From: an uncultured Aquimarina sp.
GTDB taxonomy: Bacteria; Bacteroidota; Bacteroidia; Flavobacteriales; Flavobacteriaceae
Length of the DNA stretch: 64,000 nt
NCBI RefSeq assembly: GCF_947496855.1
Contig: NZ_CANMED010000004.1
Location: 248,001 to 312,000 of the forward strand
Reading direction: 5' to 3'
Positions 35,966 to 44,832 of the stretch are shown here, piece by piece. The translations under genes and the position numbers were made by a program. Each line of letters begins with the position of its first letter. Within the stretch, counting starts at the first letter, position 1. The notes beneath the pieces are model-generated. The model was not told the DNA's origin. It saw only the letters and a program-made list of their open reading frames with translations, and did no database searches.

Positions 35966-36322
35966 ATGAAGTTACTAACCATCATAACATTTTTTTCAGC
36001 TCTATCTTTTCTTTTATATGGATTTAGTTGTCTGTTTTCTAATCATATGAAAAATGAGTTTATTCGGTTTGGTCTTGAAAAGAGAAGGAATTTAACCGGT
36101 GTATTACAAATACTTGGAGGCTTAGGGTTGATTGTTGGTTATTTTTGTTTTCCAATTCTCATCTCAGTGTCTTCCGGTTCTCTCGCCTTACTAATGATAC
36201 TTGGTTTTGGAGTACGAATAAAAATTAAAGATCCTTTACTAGTGTCTATGCCATCTCTATTATATGCAATCCTCAATTTTTATATATTTTTTCAAAACAC
36301 TTTCATCTCGGAACTCTCTTAA
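35966..36322 (+). CDS. DoxX-like membrane protein 1
   Basis: This 118-residue protein has four hydrophobic segments. RRNLTGVLQILGGLGLIVG and a C-terminal FGVRIKIKDPLLVSMPSLLY are typical for DoxX-like proteins. The function is unknown in most members. It converges with a second DoxX-like gene, their ends overlapping by 4 bp. Confidence 0.75.
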   Translation: MKLLTIITFFSALSFLLYGFSCLFSNHMKNEFIRFGLEKRRNLTGVLQILGGLGLIVGYFCFPILISVSSGSLALLMILGFGVRIKIKDPLLVSMPSLLYAILNFYIFFQNTFISELS

Positions 36323-36702
36323 AAATAAAGTTTTATATGACTACTGGCAGCAATAAGAGTACACATAACAAAAAAAAGAAAAGCTGGAAAAGATTTATAT
36401 AATGGATCTTTAATTTTGAAATGCATCGCTATTGATCCTAATAAAAGCGTTGCCAGACCAAGTGCTGCAGTTTCTTTTAGCATAGGATACCAAATCGACA
36501 TTATTAATAAAACTGCCAAAATAACCTTTAGTGTTCCTATAAAATAACAAAACCAAGTTGGAAGCCCGTAAACCTGAAACTCTTCGATAATATTGCTCGC
36601 ATTACCTCCTCTCCATTTTGTAGCTCTTTTATTCTGAATGAGCCATACATTTAATATACTTAGTCCTACTACAGCTTGCATAACAATGATTACATAATTC
36701 AT
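36319..36702 (-). CDS. DoxX-like membrane protein 2
   Basis: This 127-residue protein has four hydrophobic segments. EEFQVYGLPTWFCYFIGTLKVI and AMHFKIKDPLYKSFPAFLFF are DoxX-like, and the KIKDPL motif is shared with its convergent neighbour. The two are related in fold but not close in sequence, so a local duplication would be old. Confidence 0.78.
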   Translation of the reverse strand: MNYVIIVMQAVVGLSILNVWLIQNKRATKWRGGNASNIIEEFQVYGLPTWFCYFIGTLKVILAVLLIMSIWYPMLKETAALGLATLLLGSIAMHFKIKDPLYKSFPAFLFFVMCTLIAASSHIKLYF

Positions 36703-36958
36703 AATGATTAGTTTTAATTATTTCTTAGTGATTTTATAAGTTTTTCTTTACTCATTTCTGACTAACCTTAGAGGCTAAATTTTTTAGTCTGATCATATAG
36801 TTCTTACTTAGTTTTAACTTCATAATTGAAGCTTTACTACATTTTTTTAGCGCTATTTGAAGTATTTGCTATTCGAGCAGCTTTTTTTACTAGGCCTGCA
36901 TCTCATAACACTTCGAATTGGTCTTCATTGCTTATAGGTAACCTATTCCCATTTTAAT

Positions 36959-37819
36959 TTATGAACCATTTTTTTCTGCACTTTGTAATGCTTTATTATC
37001 TGAGATCACACGAACTTCTCTTTGCGGGAATGGTATGGATATGCCTTTATCCTCAAGACGTTTTTTAGCTTCCTCAATGGTGTAGAAATGAATTTCCCAG
37101 AAATCTTCATTTAATGCCCAATAACGTAAAGATATTGTTACTGCATTCTCCCCCAAATCAGAAACGTAAATTTCTGGTACTGGATCTTTCAAAACTTTCT
37201 CTTGGCTATTAATTAAATCAAGTAATGTATCTTTTGCTTCTTTGATATTACTCGTATACGCTATTCCAATCTCGATTTTATCACGCCTTTTATATTCTGA
37301 TGAGTAGTTTATAATATTACCATTAGATACTTTCCCGTTAGGAATTACCGCCAATTGATTTCCAAAAGTATTCAGTTTGGTGGTGAATATCGAAATTTCT
37401 TTTACTGTACCAGAAACTCCTTGGGTTTCTATAAAATCTCCTATTTTGAAAGGTTTAAAAAATAGAATCAACACACCTCCTGCAAAATTAGCTAGAGAAC
37501 CTTGCAATGCTAAACCTATCGCTAAACCAGCCGCTCCTAATATAGCAACAAGCGAAGAAGTCTGAACTCCTAATTGAGTTACTACTAAAATTATTAGTAA
37601 AATCTTAAGCCCTATATTAATAAGATCATATAGAAATTTCTCTAAAGTTTCATCATAATCTTTTTTCTGAAAAAATTTACGAAGTCCTCGACTAATAAGG
37701 TTAATAACCCATATACCGACAAAGAAAATTACAATTGCAGAGATAAGTCCTGGTACAAAATCCCAAACCCATGTTACAAATTGTTCCCAATTTTCTCCGG
37801 TAAGCCCTAATTTTTCCAT
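36959..37819 (-). CDS. MscS-family mechanosensitive channel
   Basis: This 286-residue protein has three N-terminal membrane helices. The pore-lining helix is AAGLAIGLALQGSLANFAGG, with its Gly/Ala pattern. It is followed by the beta domain (GDFIETQGVSGTVKEI) and the C-terminal PFPQ motif, the plan of a small MscS. It relieves turgor on hypo-osmotic shock. A second MscS gene is at 48965-49849. It lies next to the pyruvate oxidase gene on the same strand with a 78-bp gap. Confidence 0.92.
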   Translation of the reverse strand: MEKLGLTGENWEQFVTWVWDFVPGLISAIVIFFVGIWVINLISRGLRKFFQKKDYDETLEKFLYDLINIGLKILLIILVVTQLGVQTSSLVAILGAAGLAIGLALQGSLANFAGGVLILFFKPFKIGDFIETQGVSGTVKEISIFTTKLNTFGNQLAVIPNGKVSNGNIINYSSEYKRRDKIEIGIAYTSNIKEAKDTLLDLINSQEKVLKDPVPEIYVSDLGENAVTISLRYWALNEDFWEIHFYTIEEAKKRLEDKGISIPFPQREVRVISDNKALQSAEKNGS

Positions 37820-37897
37820 TTTATTTTATCTGATCTATTTATTAATATTAATTTGTTATTCTGATACGCTTTTCTTTTCTGCCAATTATAATGTGGT

Positions 37898-39640
37898 CTA
37901 ATCAAAATAAGCTTCTATTTCCTGTTTAATATTTTCCCATTGTTCTTTTTCTCCATTAAACGCTCTAAATACTTCTTTAATTTTTGACAGTCCAAAACCT
38001 TTAGCTTCTTCGAAACCTATTTTAGGAGGCAGAGAAAGTTCTGCATTTGTAACTACAGCATCAATAATAAAAGGCTGCTTAGAATTTTTTGCCATTTGTA
38101 TAGCTGCCAGAATGTCTTTTGCATGAGTAACTTTTACCCCATTCCCTCCACAAAGCTTAGCATACTCTGCAAAATCAAAATTATCAACCTTGAGAGCTTC
38201 AAAATTAGGAGCTAATCCCGCTTCTTCCATTTCTATTTTAACAAAACCTAATTGGGAATTATTAAACACAATAATCTTAATTGGCAATTTATACTTCACA
38301 GCTGTAGAAAAATCTTGTAGCGACATATTAAAAGCACCATCACCAATCAACCCCCAAACTTCTCTATCCGGAAACTGTAATTGCGCGCCTATTGCGGCAG
38401 GTAAACCTACTGCCATTGATCCATGATTAAAAGATCCTATGATTCTCCGATCAGAATGAAAATTCATGAAATTAGACGCCCATATCGCAGCGGTTCCCGT
38501 ATCGATGGCAAAAATGGCATCACTCGAAGCCAGATCGCTAGCAGCTTTTGCAAAAATGTGAGGATGCAAGGGTTCCATATCTCTAGATGGATTTGCTTTT
38601 TTATCGTTAGATTTTTTCCAATCACTAAATTTTTCATTTAAAGTTTTTAAGAAGGAATCATCTTTTTTCTCTAAGCATAAATTAAGAAGCGAAGTAATCG
38701 TTGTTTTGACACCCCCATGAAGACCTAAGGTTACGGGTGACCGATTTCCTATATTCTCCGGTCTAATATCAATCTGAATAGTTTTAGTATTTTCAGGAAG
38801 AAAATTTGTGTACGGAAAGTCTGTTCCTAACATCAATAATAAATCACAATCCATCACAGCTTTATAACCGGATGGGTTACCAATAAGCCCTGTTAGTCCC
38901 ACTACATTATCAGTTGAGTGATCAAATACATCTGCAGCTCTTAACGTATGAGTTATTGGAGCTTTTAATAATTGCGAAAAACGAATCACCTCCTCTCTTG
39001 CCTCTCTACATCCTGCTCCTGCTAAAATTCCTACTTTTTTAGACTCGTTGATAAATTTTGCAGCGAGATTTAGCTCTTCTTGACTGGGAACAATGTTACT
39101 TTTTGATCTAAATATGGTATGAACAAAATTTTCATTTTCGGCTTTCATTTGTGCAATATCCGCCGGCAATTCTATTCTACAAACGCACTTATTGTTTACT
39201 GCAATTCTTATAGCTCGCAGAATGACCCTTGGTGCTTCTTCAGGAGACCTAATGATTGCTTGATAATCACATATGTCATCATATATTTTTTTAAGATCAG
39301 CTTCTTGATGATAATTTGTCCCTAAATGCTCGATTGGTATTTGGCCTGTTATCGCAATTACTGGAGATCGTTCTTTTTTTGCATTGTATAAACCATTAAT
39401 TAAGTGTAATGCGCCGGGACCTACGGTGCTAGCACAAACACCAAAATTATGATTAAGTTCTCCTTGAGCAAACGCTGCATAAGATGCATTTCCTTCGTGA
39501 TGTACTCCAATCCATTTTACAATATCTTGTTTACCAATAGCATCTATAAGAGGATTTAGAGCATCTCCTGCAACTCCAAAAATGTGTTTCACTCCTTCGT
39601 TTTGCAATATTTCCAATAACTGTTCAGATACATTCATCAT
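37898..39640 (-). CDS. poxB: Thiamine-diphosphate-dependent pyruvate oxidase/dehydrogenase
   Basis: This 580-residue enzyme has three domains. The N-terminal pyrimidine-binding part contains HHEGNASYAAFAQGE with the catalytic Glu. The central part binds FAD or nucleotide (VGILAGAGCREA). The C-terminal diphosphate-binding motif begins GDGAFNMSLQDF and ends in NN about 30 residues later. This fits PoxB-type pyruvate:quinone oxidoreductases, which make acetate and CO2. Acetolactate synthase is less likely by length and C-terminus. A 152-residue unknown gene precedes it by 47 bp. Confidence 0.86.
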   Translation of the reverse strand: MMNVSEQLLEILQNEGVKHIFGVAGDALNPLIDAIGKQDIVKWIGVHHEGNASYAAFAQGELNHNFGVCASTVGPGALHLINGLYNAKKERSPVIAITGQIPIEHLGTNYHQEADLKKIYDDICDYQAIIRSPEEAPRVILRAIRIAVNNKCVCRIELPADIAQMKAENENFVHTIFRSKSNIVPSQEELNLAAKFINESKKVGILAGAGCREAREEVIRFSQLLKAPITHTLRAADVFDHSTDNVVGLTGLIGNPSGYKAVMDCDLLLMLGTDFPYTNFLPENTKTIQIDIRPENIGNRSPVTLGLHGGVKTTITSLLNLCLEKKDDSFLKTLNEKFSDWKKSNDKKANPSRDMEPLHPHIFAKAASDLASSDAIFAIDTGTAAIWASNFMNFHSDRRIIGSFNHGSMAVGLPAAIGAQLQFPDREVWGLIGDGAFNMSLQDFSTAVKYKLPIKIIVFNNSQLGFVKIEMEEAGLAPNFEALKVDNFDFAEYAKLCGGNGVKVTHAKDILAAIQMAKNSKQPFIIDAVVTNAELSLPPKIGFEEAKGFGLSKIKEVFRAFNGEKEQWENIKQEIEAYFD

Positions 39641-39687
39641 TTCATTTTTAAATTAGTTACTTAGCGTCAATACCATTTCTCTATTTT

Positions 39688-40146
39688 TTAAAAAACTAGC
39701 TGAGATTCAAAAGGTTCCGACCACTTTGACACTCTATCTATTGCTGGAATAAGTGTTGCAAAAACTTCAAATTTCTTGGTATACACTGAAGTATTATTCT
39801 CTAGTCTACCCAGTTTGATAGTCATAGGGGTCCTAAAACTCATGCTTTTTTTGTTTGCCTCGTCTGATCTTATCAAAACACTTTCCTTGCATAAAAAATC
39901 ATCTTTCCGTTCATTCCTAACTACTCGCAACACTTTGGTATCATCCCAATTAGAAATCAACACGGGCACATCTTTAATTCCATGAACGTCATAGACAAAT
40001 AGGTGTAACAAATACTCCATATTTCCGGAAATATCCAACGGATGAAATTCTATTTCAGTTTTTACGATTATAGTATTTGTTTTCGTATCATCTACCTCAA
40101 CATATTCTGGAATCTTATCAAGTTTTACTTCTGTTATCTTTGCCAT
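39688..40146 (-). CDS. Conserved-looking protein of unknown function
   Basis: This 152-residue protein has no signal peptide or membrane segment and appears rich in beta strands (TIIVKTEIEFHPLDISGNME, EYLLHLFVYDVHG, FRTPMTIKLGRLE). I recognise no family. It is upstream of poxB on the same strand with a 47-bp gap, so co-transcription is possible. Confidence 0.55.
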   Translation of the reverse strand: MAKITEVKLDKIPEYVEVDDTKTNTIIVKTEIEFHPLDISGNMEYLLHLFVYDVHGIKDVPVLISNWDDTKVLRVVRNERKDDFLCKESVLIRSDEANKKSMSFRTPMTIKLGRLENNTSVYTKKFEVFATLIPAIDRVSKWSEPFESQLVF

Positions 40147-40240
40147 ATCGTTATTATTTAAAAATTAGAAAAGGAGATTAAATATTCTTATTCGGTATTT
40201 TTTAAAAAGTCATGCTCACTTCTTTCATTATCAACGGTTA

Positions 40241-40393
40241 TTAAAATAGTTCCAAAAATACTCCCGAAGCAACAACTCCTACGATTAGTAAAATCAACAC
40301 TAATATAATGATTTTCATCCCTGCTTTTGTCTTTGTATTTTTCTGAAAAATATAATCTCTTCTTTCCTCGTCTTCTTCTTTTACGAATTTCAT
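40241..40393 (-). CDS. Small single-pass membrane protein
   Basis: The 50-codon gene encodes a charged N-terminus (MKFVKEEDEERRDYIFQ) followed by one hydrophobic helix (IIILVLILLIVGVVASGVF). The clean helix and the charged amphipathic start argue for a real gene. It stands alone, and no family is recognised. Confidence 0.5.
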   Translation of the reverse strand: MKFVKEEDEERRDYIFQKNTKTKAGMKIIILVLILLIVGVVASGVFLELF

Positions 40394-40823
40394 TTTTGTA
40401 TATTTTAGTTAAAATTTTATTATTTTATATACTACTTTTATTAATTATTAATCCTTTCTTTTAAAAGCTCTTTGCTTTATCTATTTAAAGTTAATTCTAT
40501 CAAAAAATAATAGCGGACTAAAAATGCTTCTTTAAATTTTCATAAAGAAGTATCAATTTCATTTTCTTTCCCACGAAACATATCTTTTAGAAATTTCCCT
40601 TTAAAAAATAAATTATTGTATTTGTATTTGTCATCTAATCTCAATTTGATTACATTCCAAAGGTATATTGAGGAAGAGAAAAGAATGAACGCTTTTGATA
40701 TAAATGTTAATTCGTTTGCTAAAAATCATTTCGGTTAACATCCTTATGGTTTGAGTTAAAGCGTACAGCTATTTTTAATCAACTTTGTGATAAATATTTT
40801 AAGAATTAAAAAAAACGATAACC
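40394..40823. other. Intergenic region upstream of the ytxH-like operon
   Basis: These 430 bp are AT-rich and hold no credible gene. The promoters of the divergent small membrane-protein gene and of the ytxH-like operon should be here. I could not place a -33/-7 pair with confidence. Confidence 0.4.
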
Positions 40824-41153
40824 ATGAGTAATAATGGCAATACATTTTTAGGAATTTTAGCAGGAACTGCAATCGGTGCAGCTATAGGTATTCTTTTTGC
40901 TCCAGATAAAGGAGTAAATACTAGAAGAAAATTAGCAGATGAAGCGCAGGCAACCAAAGATCATTTAGCAAGAGAAGCTTCTATCTTGAAACATCAAATA
41001 TCAGATACTGTTTCTACTCAAAAGGAAACATTAGATACCAAAATTGAGTCTCTAGTTTCTGATGCAAGTTATAAAGCAGATGATGTAATTACCTCCCTTG
41101 AAAAAAAATTAAGTGAGTTGAAAGCTAAAAACAAAAAATTACAAAAATCATAA
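40824..41153 (+). CDS. YtxH-domain protein
   Basis: This 109-residue protein begins with a glycine-rich membrane segment (LGILAGTAIGAAIGILFAPDKG), the YtxH signature. A long charged helix follows. Related proteins are general-stress proteins in Bacillus. Its stop codon overlaps the next start (TAATG), so it is coupled to the holin-like gene. Confidence 0.85.
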   Translation: MSNNGNTFLGILAGTAIGAAIGILFAPDKGVNTRRKLADEAQATKDHLAREASILKHQISDTVSTQKETLDTKIESLVSDASYKADDVITSLEKKLSELKAKNKKLQKS

Positions 41154-41500
41154 TGGGAGTAATTGATGCAATAAACGAAACCTCTAATAAAGCTTTTGAT
41201 TCTGGAGAAACTTATGTAAAAACCTCTCAAGAATATTATAAGCTTAAAGCTTTCCAGCAATTAACAAGAGCATTTTCATTCTTAAGCAAGCTGGCCATTA
41301 TTGGTGGCTTGCTTTTCTTAGGTTTAATATTCTTAACGGTTTCTGGAGCAATTTGGTTAGGACATCTTATTGGTAGTACTGCACTGGCTTGTTTATTCGT
41401 AGCTTTAGCGCTTTTTCTTATTACCGGCATAGCATATTTTGTTCGCAAACAAATTGATAAAAACATTATTAAAAAAATGTCTCAAGAATTCTTTGATTAA
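41153..41500 (+). CDS. Holin-like membrane protein (phage_holin_3_6/DUF1469 type)
   Basis: This 115-residue protein has an N-terminal amphipathic helix and two membrane segments (LAIIGGLLFLGLIFLTVSGA and ALACLFVALALFLITGIAYF), the plan of the Actinobacteria-type holin family. In stress operons these occur beside YtxH proteins. It is translationally coupled to the YtxH gene and is followed after 4 bp by a short gene. Confidence 0.75.
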   Translation: MGVIDAINETSNKAFDSGETYVKTSQEYYKLKAFQQLTRAFSFLSKLAIIGGLLFLGLIFLTVSGAIWLGHLIGSTALACLFVALALFLITGIAYFVRKQIDKNIIKKMSQEFFD

Positions 41501-41504
41501 CGTT

Positions 41505-41708
41505 ATGAAAAAAACATACACCTCTTTTAAGGAAATAGAACAAGATCTGCGTAAGTTGAATTTACAACGTCAAATATGCTTAGAAGAAATGAAACTTCTT
41601 AAATCTGAGTTCAAAGACGACTTGCAACCCTATCAGTGGGTTTCTACAGCTCTTAGTGCAGTGAAAAAATATGGTATATTCTATTTAATCAAAAGGCTCT
41701 TCAAATAA
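41505..41708 (+). CDS. Small protein of the ytxH operon (DUF6327-like)
   Basis: The ATG at 41505 opens 67 codons (starts MKKTYTSFKEIEQDLRKLNL, ends LIKRLFK). It has a coiled helix and a short hydrophobic C-terminal segment. A longer frame from 41439 would overlap the previous gene widely, so I chose the ATG. It fits a small family that accompanies YtxH and holin-like proteins in flavobacteria. Confidence 0.7.
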   Translation: MKKTYTSFKEIEQDLRKLNLQRQICLEEMKLLKSEFKDDLQPYQWVSTALSAVKKYGIFYLIKRLFK

Positions 41709-41710
41709 TA

Positions 41711-42775
41711 TTATGATACTCCCACGATTTCTTCCACAGGCAATTCTGTTCTGTTTTTGAAATTATTAGGGCTAATATCATACTTTTCTTTAAAAATTTT
41801 AGAAAAATAACTTCTACTACTGAATCCTATAGAATATACAATCTCAGAAATATTCATGTCAGTGGTTCGTATCAAATCTCTTGCAGCTTCTAAGCGCACG
41901 TGTCGGATATATTCTGTTACTGTTCTCGCATATAACAATCTAAATCCTTCTTGAAGCTTTGCCTGAGGTAAACCTGCTTCTTCGGACAATTGTTCTAAAC
42001 AGTAGTCTTTGGCTACATCTTTGATGATTTTCTTAGCTAAACTTCTAATTAACTTTAATTCTCTTTTTAAAAGCGTGGTCGGTAAAACTTCTTCTTTCAT
42101 TGCTCGATCGTGTTGCTGAATGTGCATAGACAAAATTTGATAGATCATACCTTCTATTTGCAATATCCTTATCATGCCCTTTTGCTTTATTTTACGCAGA
42201 GCACCAATCTGATCCGCTAATTTTAGATTAAACGTCCCAAAATAAGCAAAGGCTTTTTCATGGTCTTCATCCATAAAAACTTTATACAGCCTTTCATTGA
42301 GCTGTGATACATTATTAAGCCGTTTTTTTAAATATTTTTTTCTAGCAATTTGGATTACATTAATCTCTAATTTTTCTTCTTTCGGAAAATAACCATAGTT
42401 ATGTCCTCCATCACGGCTAGTAATAATAACTGACTGGAACTGTTCTAAGGTATGTATTTCATTTTGGTATCCAAACCGATGCCCACAATGTCCTGTGAGA
42501 CAATAAGCAAAATGAATTGGGTTGTATTCTGAAGCGTCCATAATTAACACAACATCTTTATGAAATATAATATCGTACTCTAATAAATTAACACCCCAAT
42601 CAAACGTTATAAATCTAATGGAACCATGAGCATTTAGATTATTAACCGTGAGTTCATACTCACCCCATCTTTCTTTTATTTTACCTCCTATAACTTCCTG
42701 TATTTGCCTAACCGTTCCTTCGGTATCTTTAGCAGTAATATTAATTTCTATGGCGGTTGTTGGTTCTGCGTACAT
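41711..42775 (-). CDS. AraC-family regulator, paralogue 1 of 4
   Basis: This 354-residue protein has an N-terminal sensor domain with HGSIRFITFDWGVNLLEYDI and the motif LTGHCGHRF. A middle helical segment (LKLADQIGALRKI) follows, and then two C-terminal helix-turn-helix units ending in GFSSRSYFSKIFKEKYDISP. Three more proteins with the same plan lie at 52685, 55103 and 56303. I chose the ATG at 42775 because a longer frame would begin with TTG and an odd hydrophobic extension. The ligand is unknown; the motif GHCGH invites a metal or redox sensor idea. Confidence 0.88.
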   Translation of the reverse strand: MYAEPTTAIEINITAKDTEGTVRQIQEVIGGKIKERWGEYELTVNNLNAHGSIRFITFDWGVNLLEYDIIFHKDVVLIMDASEYNPIHFAYCLTGHCGHRFGYQNEIHTLEQFQSVIITSRDGGHNYGYFPKEEKLEINVIQIARKKYLKKRLNNVSQLNERLYKVFMDEDHEKAFAYFGTFNLKLADQIGALRKIKQKGMIRILQIEGMIYQILSMHIQQHDRAMKEEVLPTTLLKRELKLIRSLAKKIIKDVAKDYCLEQLSEEAGLPQAKLQEGFRLLYARTVTEYIRHVRLEAARDLIRTTDMNISEIVYSIGFSSRSYFSKIFKEKYDISPNNFKNRTELPVEEIVGVS

Positions 42776-42913
42776 CGTCAAAATAATAGTTAGGATGAAG
42801 TTTTTTTTGTTACTCAATGTTGAACAAAAATAAATAATTTATGACATATTATTTTGTTAAGATACACCAAAAAAAGAAATACTATTACAAATAATATTTC
42901 TTATAAAATCAAA

Positions 42914-42936
42914 AAGACTCCCAAAAAGGGAGTCTT
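42914..42936 (-). terminator. Rho-independent terminator
   Basis: AAGACTCCC and GGGAGTCTT pair perfectly around five A, followed on the minus strand by a T-run. It lies 30 bp downstream of the secreted-protein gene at 42966-43421 and separates it from the AraC gene. Confidence 0.8.
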
Positions 42937-42965
42937 CAAAACAAATATTTTTTCTAAGTGGCTTT

Positions 42966-43421
42966 TTAGATCGAATCAAATTCATCCACAAAAAAGTAAT
43001 CTTTATCAATATTATTCACAAAATACACGCCTTCACCAATAATGTATTCTACATTTTTATTATCCACCACAACCTTAAATCCTTTATCAGTCGGTATTAG
43101 CTCAAAACTGTCATCAGCTTCTTTTGTATATCTAAGTACTATATATTTGTCGTAGTCATCATAGATATCGTTATCAACATAAATCAATTTCGTTATCTCT
43201 TTATCAGAAACTTTTATTTCCTGATTTACTTTGTCTTTATCAGCTTTGTTTAAAACTGTTTTAGACTTAGCAGTTTTATAAACCGTAACTCTATAAGGAA
43301 TGGTTTTACCGTCTTTCTTGAAATTATAGGTTTTAGTGGTTTTCGTCTTTACTGTTTGCGCACTTATTCCTGTTAAAGTAAATGCTATTAATAGCGTTGT
43401 AATAATTTTTATTATCTTCAT
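42966..43421 (-). CDS. Secreted protein of unknown function
   Basis: This 151-residue protein has a clear signal peptide (IIKIITTLLIAFTLTGISAQ), then a lysine-rich strand-forming segment (TVKTKTTKTYNFKKDGKTIP) and a compact C-terminal part. No family is recognised. It stands alone, with its own terminator, 35 bp downstream of dps on the same strand. Confidence 0.65.
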   Translation of the reverse strand: MKIIKIITTLLIAFTLTGISAQTVKTKTTKTYNFKKDGKTIPYRVTVYKTAKSKTVLNKADKDKVNQEIKVSDKEITKLIYVDNDIYDDYDKYIVLRYTKEADDSFELIPTDKGFKVVVDNKNVEYIIGEGVYFVNNIDKDYFFVDEFDSI

Positions 43422-43456
43422 TTTTATATTTATTTTTTTTTAAATTGTTTTGTCCT

Positions 43457-43963
43457 CTATGCTTTTCTAATCAAGCTAGTATCTAAGTGGTCTGAAGTAT
43501 TTTTTGACCAAGCGTTTAGCATCCAGCTTGATTTTTCTAACTCTCTAATATAAGCTCCTACCATATCTATTGTACCTTCATCTCTTGCCTCTTCCGCATG
43601 AGTTAATGTTACTCTCATTTGAGTAAGTAATTTTTTATGGTCTCCGAGTAATTCTTTTACCATTTCTATATCTTTCATCAAAGGTGTAACCTCTTCTATA
43701 TCTGCTAGTTTTATATATTCTGCGAACTGGCTTACTGGATGATGCTGTAACGTTAAAATACGCTCTGCGACTTCATCTATTTTTATTTTGGCATCATTAT
43801 ATAATTCTTCAAATTTTACGTGAAGATCAAAGAAGTTCTTTCCTAAAATATTCCAGTGGAAACCTCTTAATTTTTGATAGTATAAATTGTAGTCAGCTAA
43901 AAGTATATTTAACTCTAATACTACAGGTAAAAGCTTTTTCTCATCCATGTTCAAATAATTCAT
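43457..43963 (-). CDS. dps: Dps-family ferritin-like DNA-protection protein
   Basis: This 168-residue protein has the Dps ferroxidase motifs: LRGFHWNILGKNFFDLHVKFEELY at about 34-57 with conserved His and Glu, and KIKIDEVAERIL soon after. Dps oxidises Fe(II) with peroxide and stores iron, protecting DNA. An ATG five codons in (MDEKKLLPVV) is an alternative start. It is followed by a secreted-protein gene. Confidence 0.93.
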   Translation of the reverse strand: MNYLNMDEKKLLPVVLELNILLADYNLYYQKLRGFHWNILGKNFFDLHVKFEELYNDAKIKIDEVAERILTLQHHPVSQFAEYIKLADIEEVTPLMKDIEMVKELLGDHKKLLTQMRVTLTHAEEARDEGTIDMVGAYIRELEKSSWMLNAWSKNTSDHLDTSLIRKA

Positions 43964-44213
43964 AGCAATTTTTTAAGATTAATAATATATTGAAATCGAA
44001 CAATAGAATTGTGTGATTGTTTATTGTTCAACACAAAGATACCTGAAGTATAATGGCATCTTTTGCTCATATACTATTTATCTTAACTCTATCGTGAGGA
44101 GAGGAAACACTAGCCGAATATCATAAGAATAGGGTTTTAGAAATCTGGTATTAATCGAGAAAAAGCATCTTTTCCGGTTTATACAAAGCTATATCAAATT
44201 GTAGTAAAAAGTT

Positions 44214-44816
44214 TTAATCGACCAAAGGCTCTAGATTAATATAACTATAGTTAATTTCTCCTATATGCTTATATTCAGCTTCTCGATCGTGGAGTTCTCC
44301 CCAACCAAAATTTCGTTCGATAGTTTCATTTTTAAATTCCGATAACAAATCTTCAGAAAGCAGAATATATTCGTCTATTGGGATTTTATTTTTCAATAAT
44401 CTATGCGCTATAATAACATCTTCTCCCATAAGTTTTATGTTTTTACCTATTGGAACCGCACTAATTTCCTGACCATAATGTAATACAATTTTAAGACCGA
44501 GCATCTCTGGAATATTCTTTCCTTCTTCTGTATTTTTATATTGGTTGTGAAGTTTTTTTAACTGTTCATAAAATTCTGTATAAAACAATCTACACTGATA
44601 TACCAGTTCTGTGAATGTTGGCAATGGACCAGTTCTGTAAAACAAAATAGCATCTCCTTCAATTTCTGAAACTTTAAGATCTAATTTATTCGCATAGATT
44701 ACTCTATTAAGTAGTGATGGTATGACTTTAGAACTTAATTCTATATTTGTAGAACTCATAAACTCAGTAAAACCACTAATATCGGGTATGCATAGTAATG
44801 TGGGTGTTGCTTTCAT
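44214..44816 (-). CDS. DUF2652 cyclase-like protein
   Basis: This 200-residue protein opens with LLCIPDISGFTEFMSST, which resembles the first metal-binding motif of class III nucleotide cyclases, and continues with VSEIEGDAILFY, the second. Both are typical for DUF2652. Cyclase activity has not been shown to my knowledge. It follows the DUF2254 gene by 16 bp, so they are probably in one operon. Confidence 0.8.
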   Translation of the reverse strand: MKATPTLLCIPDISGFTEFMSSTNIELSSKVIPSLLNRVIYANKLDLKVSEIEGDAILFYRTGPLPTFTELVYQCRLFYTEFYEQLKKLHNQYKNTEEGKNIPEMLGLKIVLHYGQEISAVPIGKNIKLMGEDVIIAHRLLKNKIPIDEYILLSEDLLSEFKNETIERNFGWGELHDREAEYKHIGEINYSYINLEPLVD

Positions 44817-44832
44817 ATATTGAAGAAAAAAG

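Noticed and set aside
42776..42817. A longer N-terminus for the AraC-type gene at 41711, starting at TTG
   Set aside because: The added 14 residues are hydrophobic and unlike the start of the three paralogues. The ATG at 42775 is better placed.
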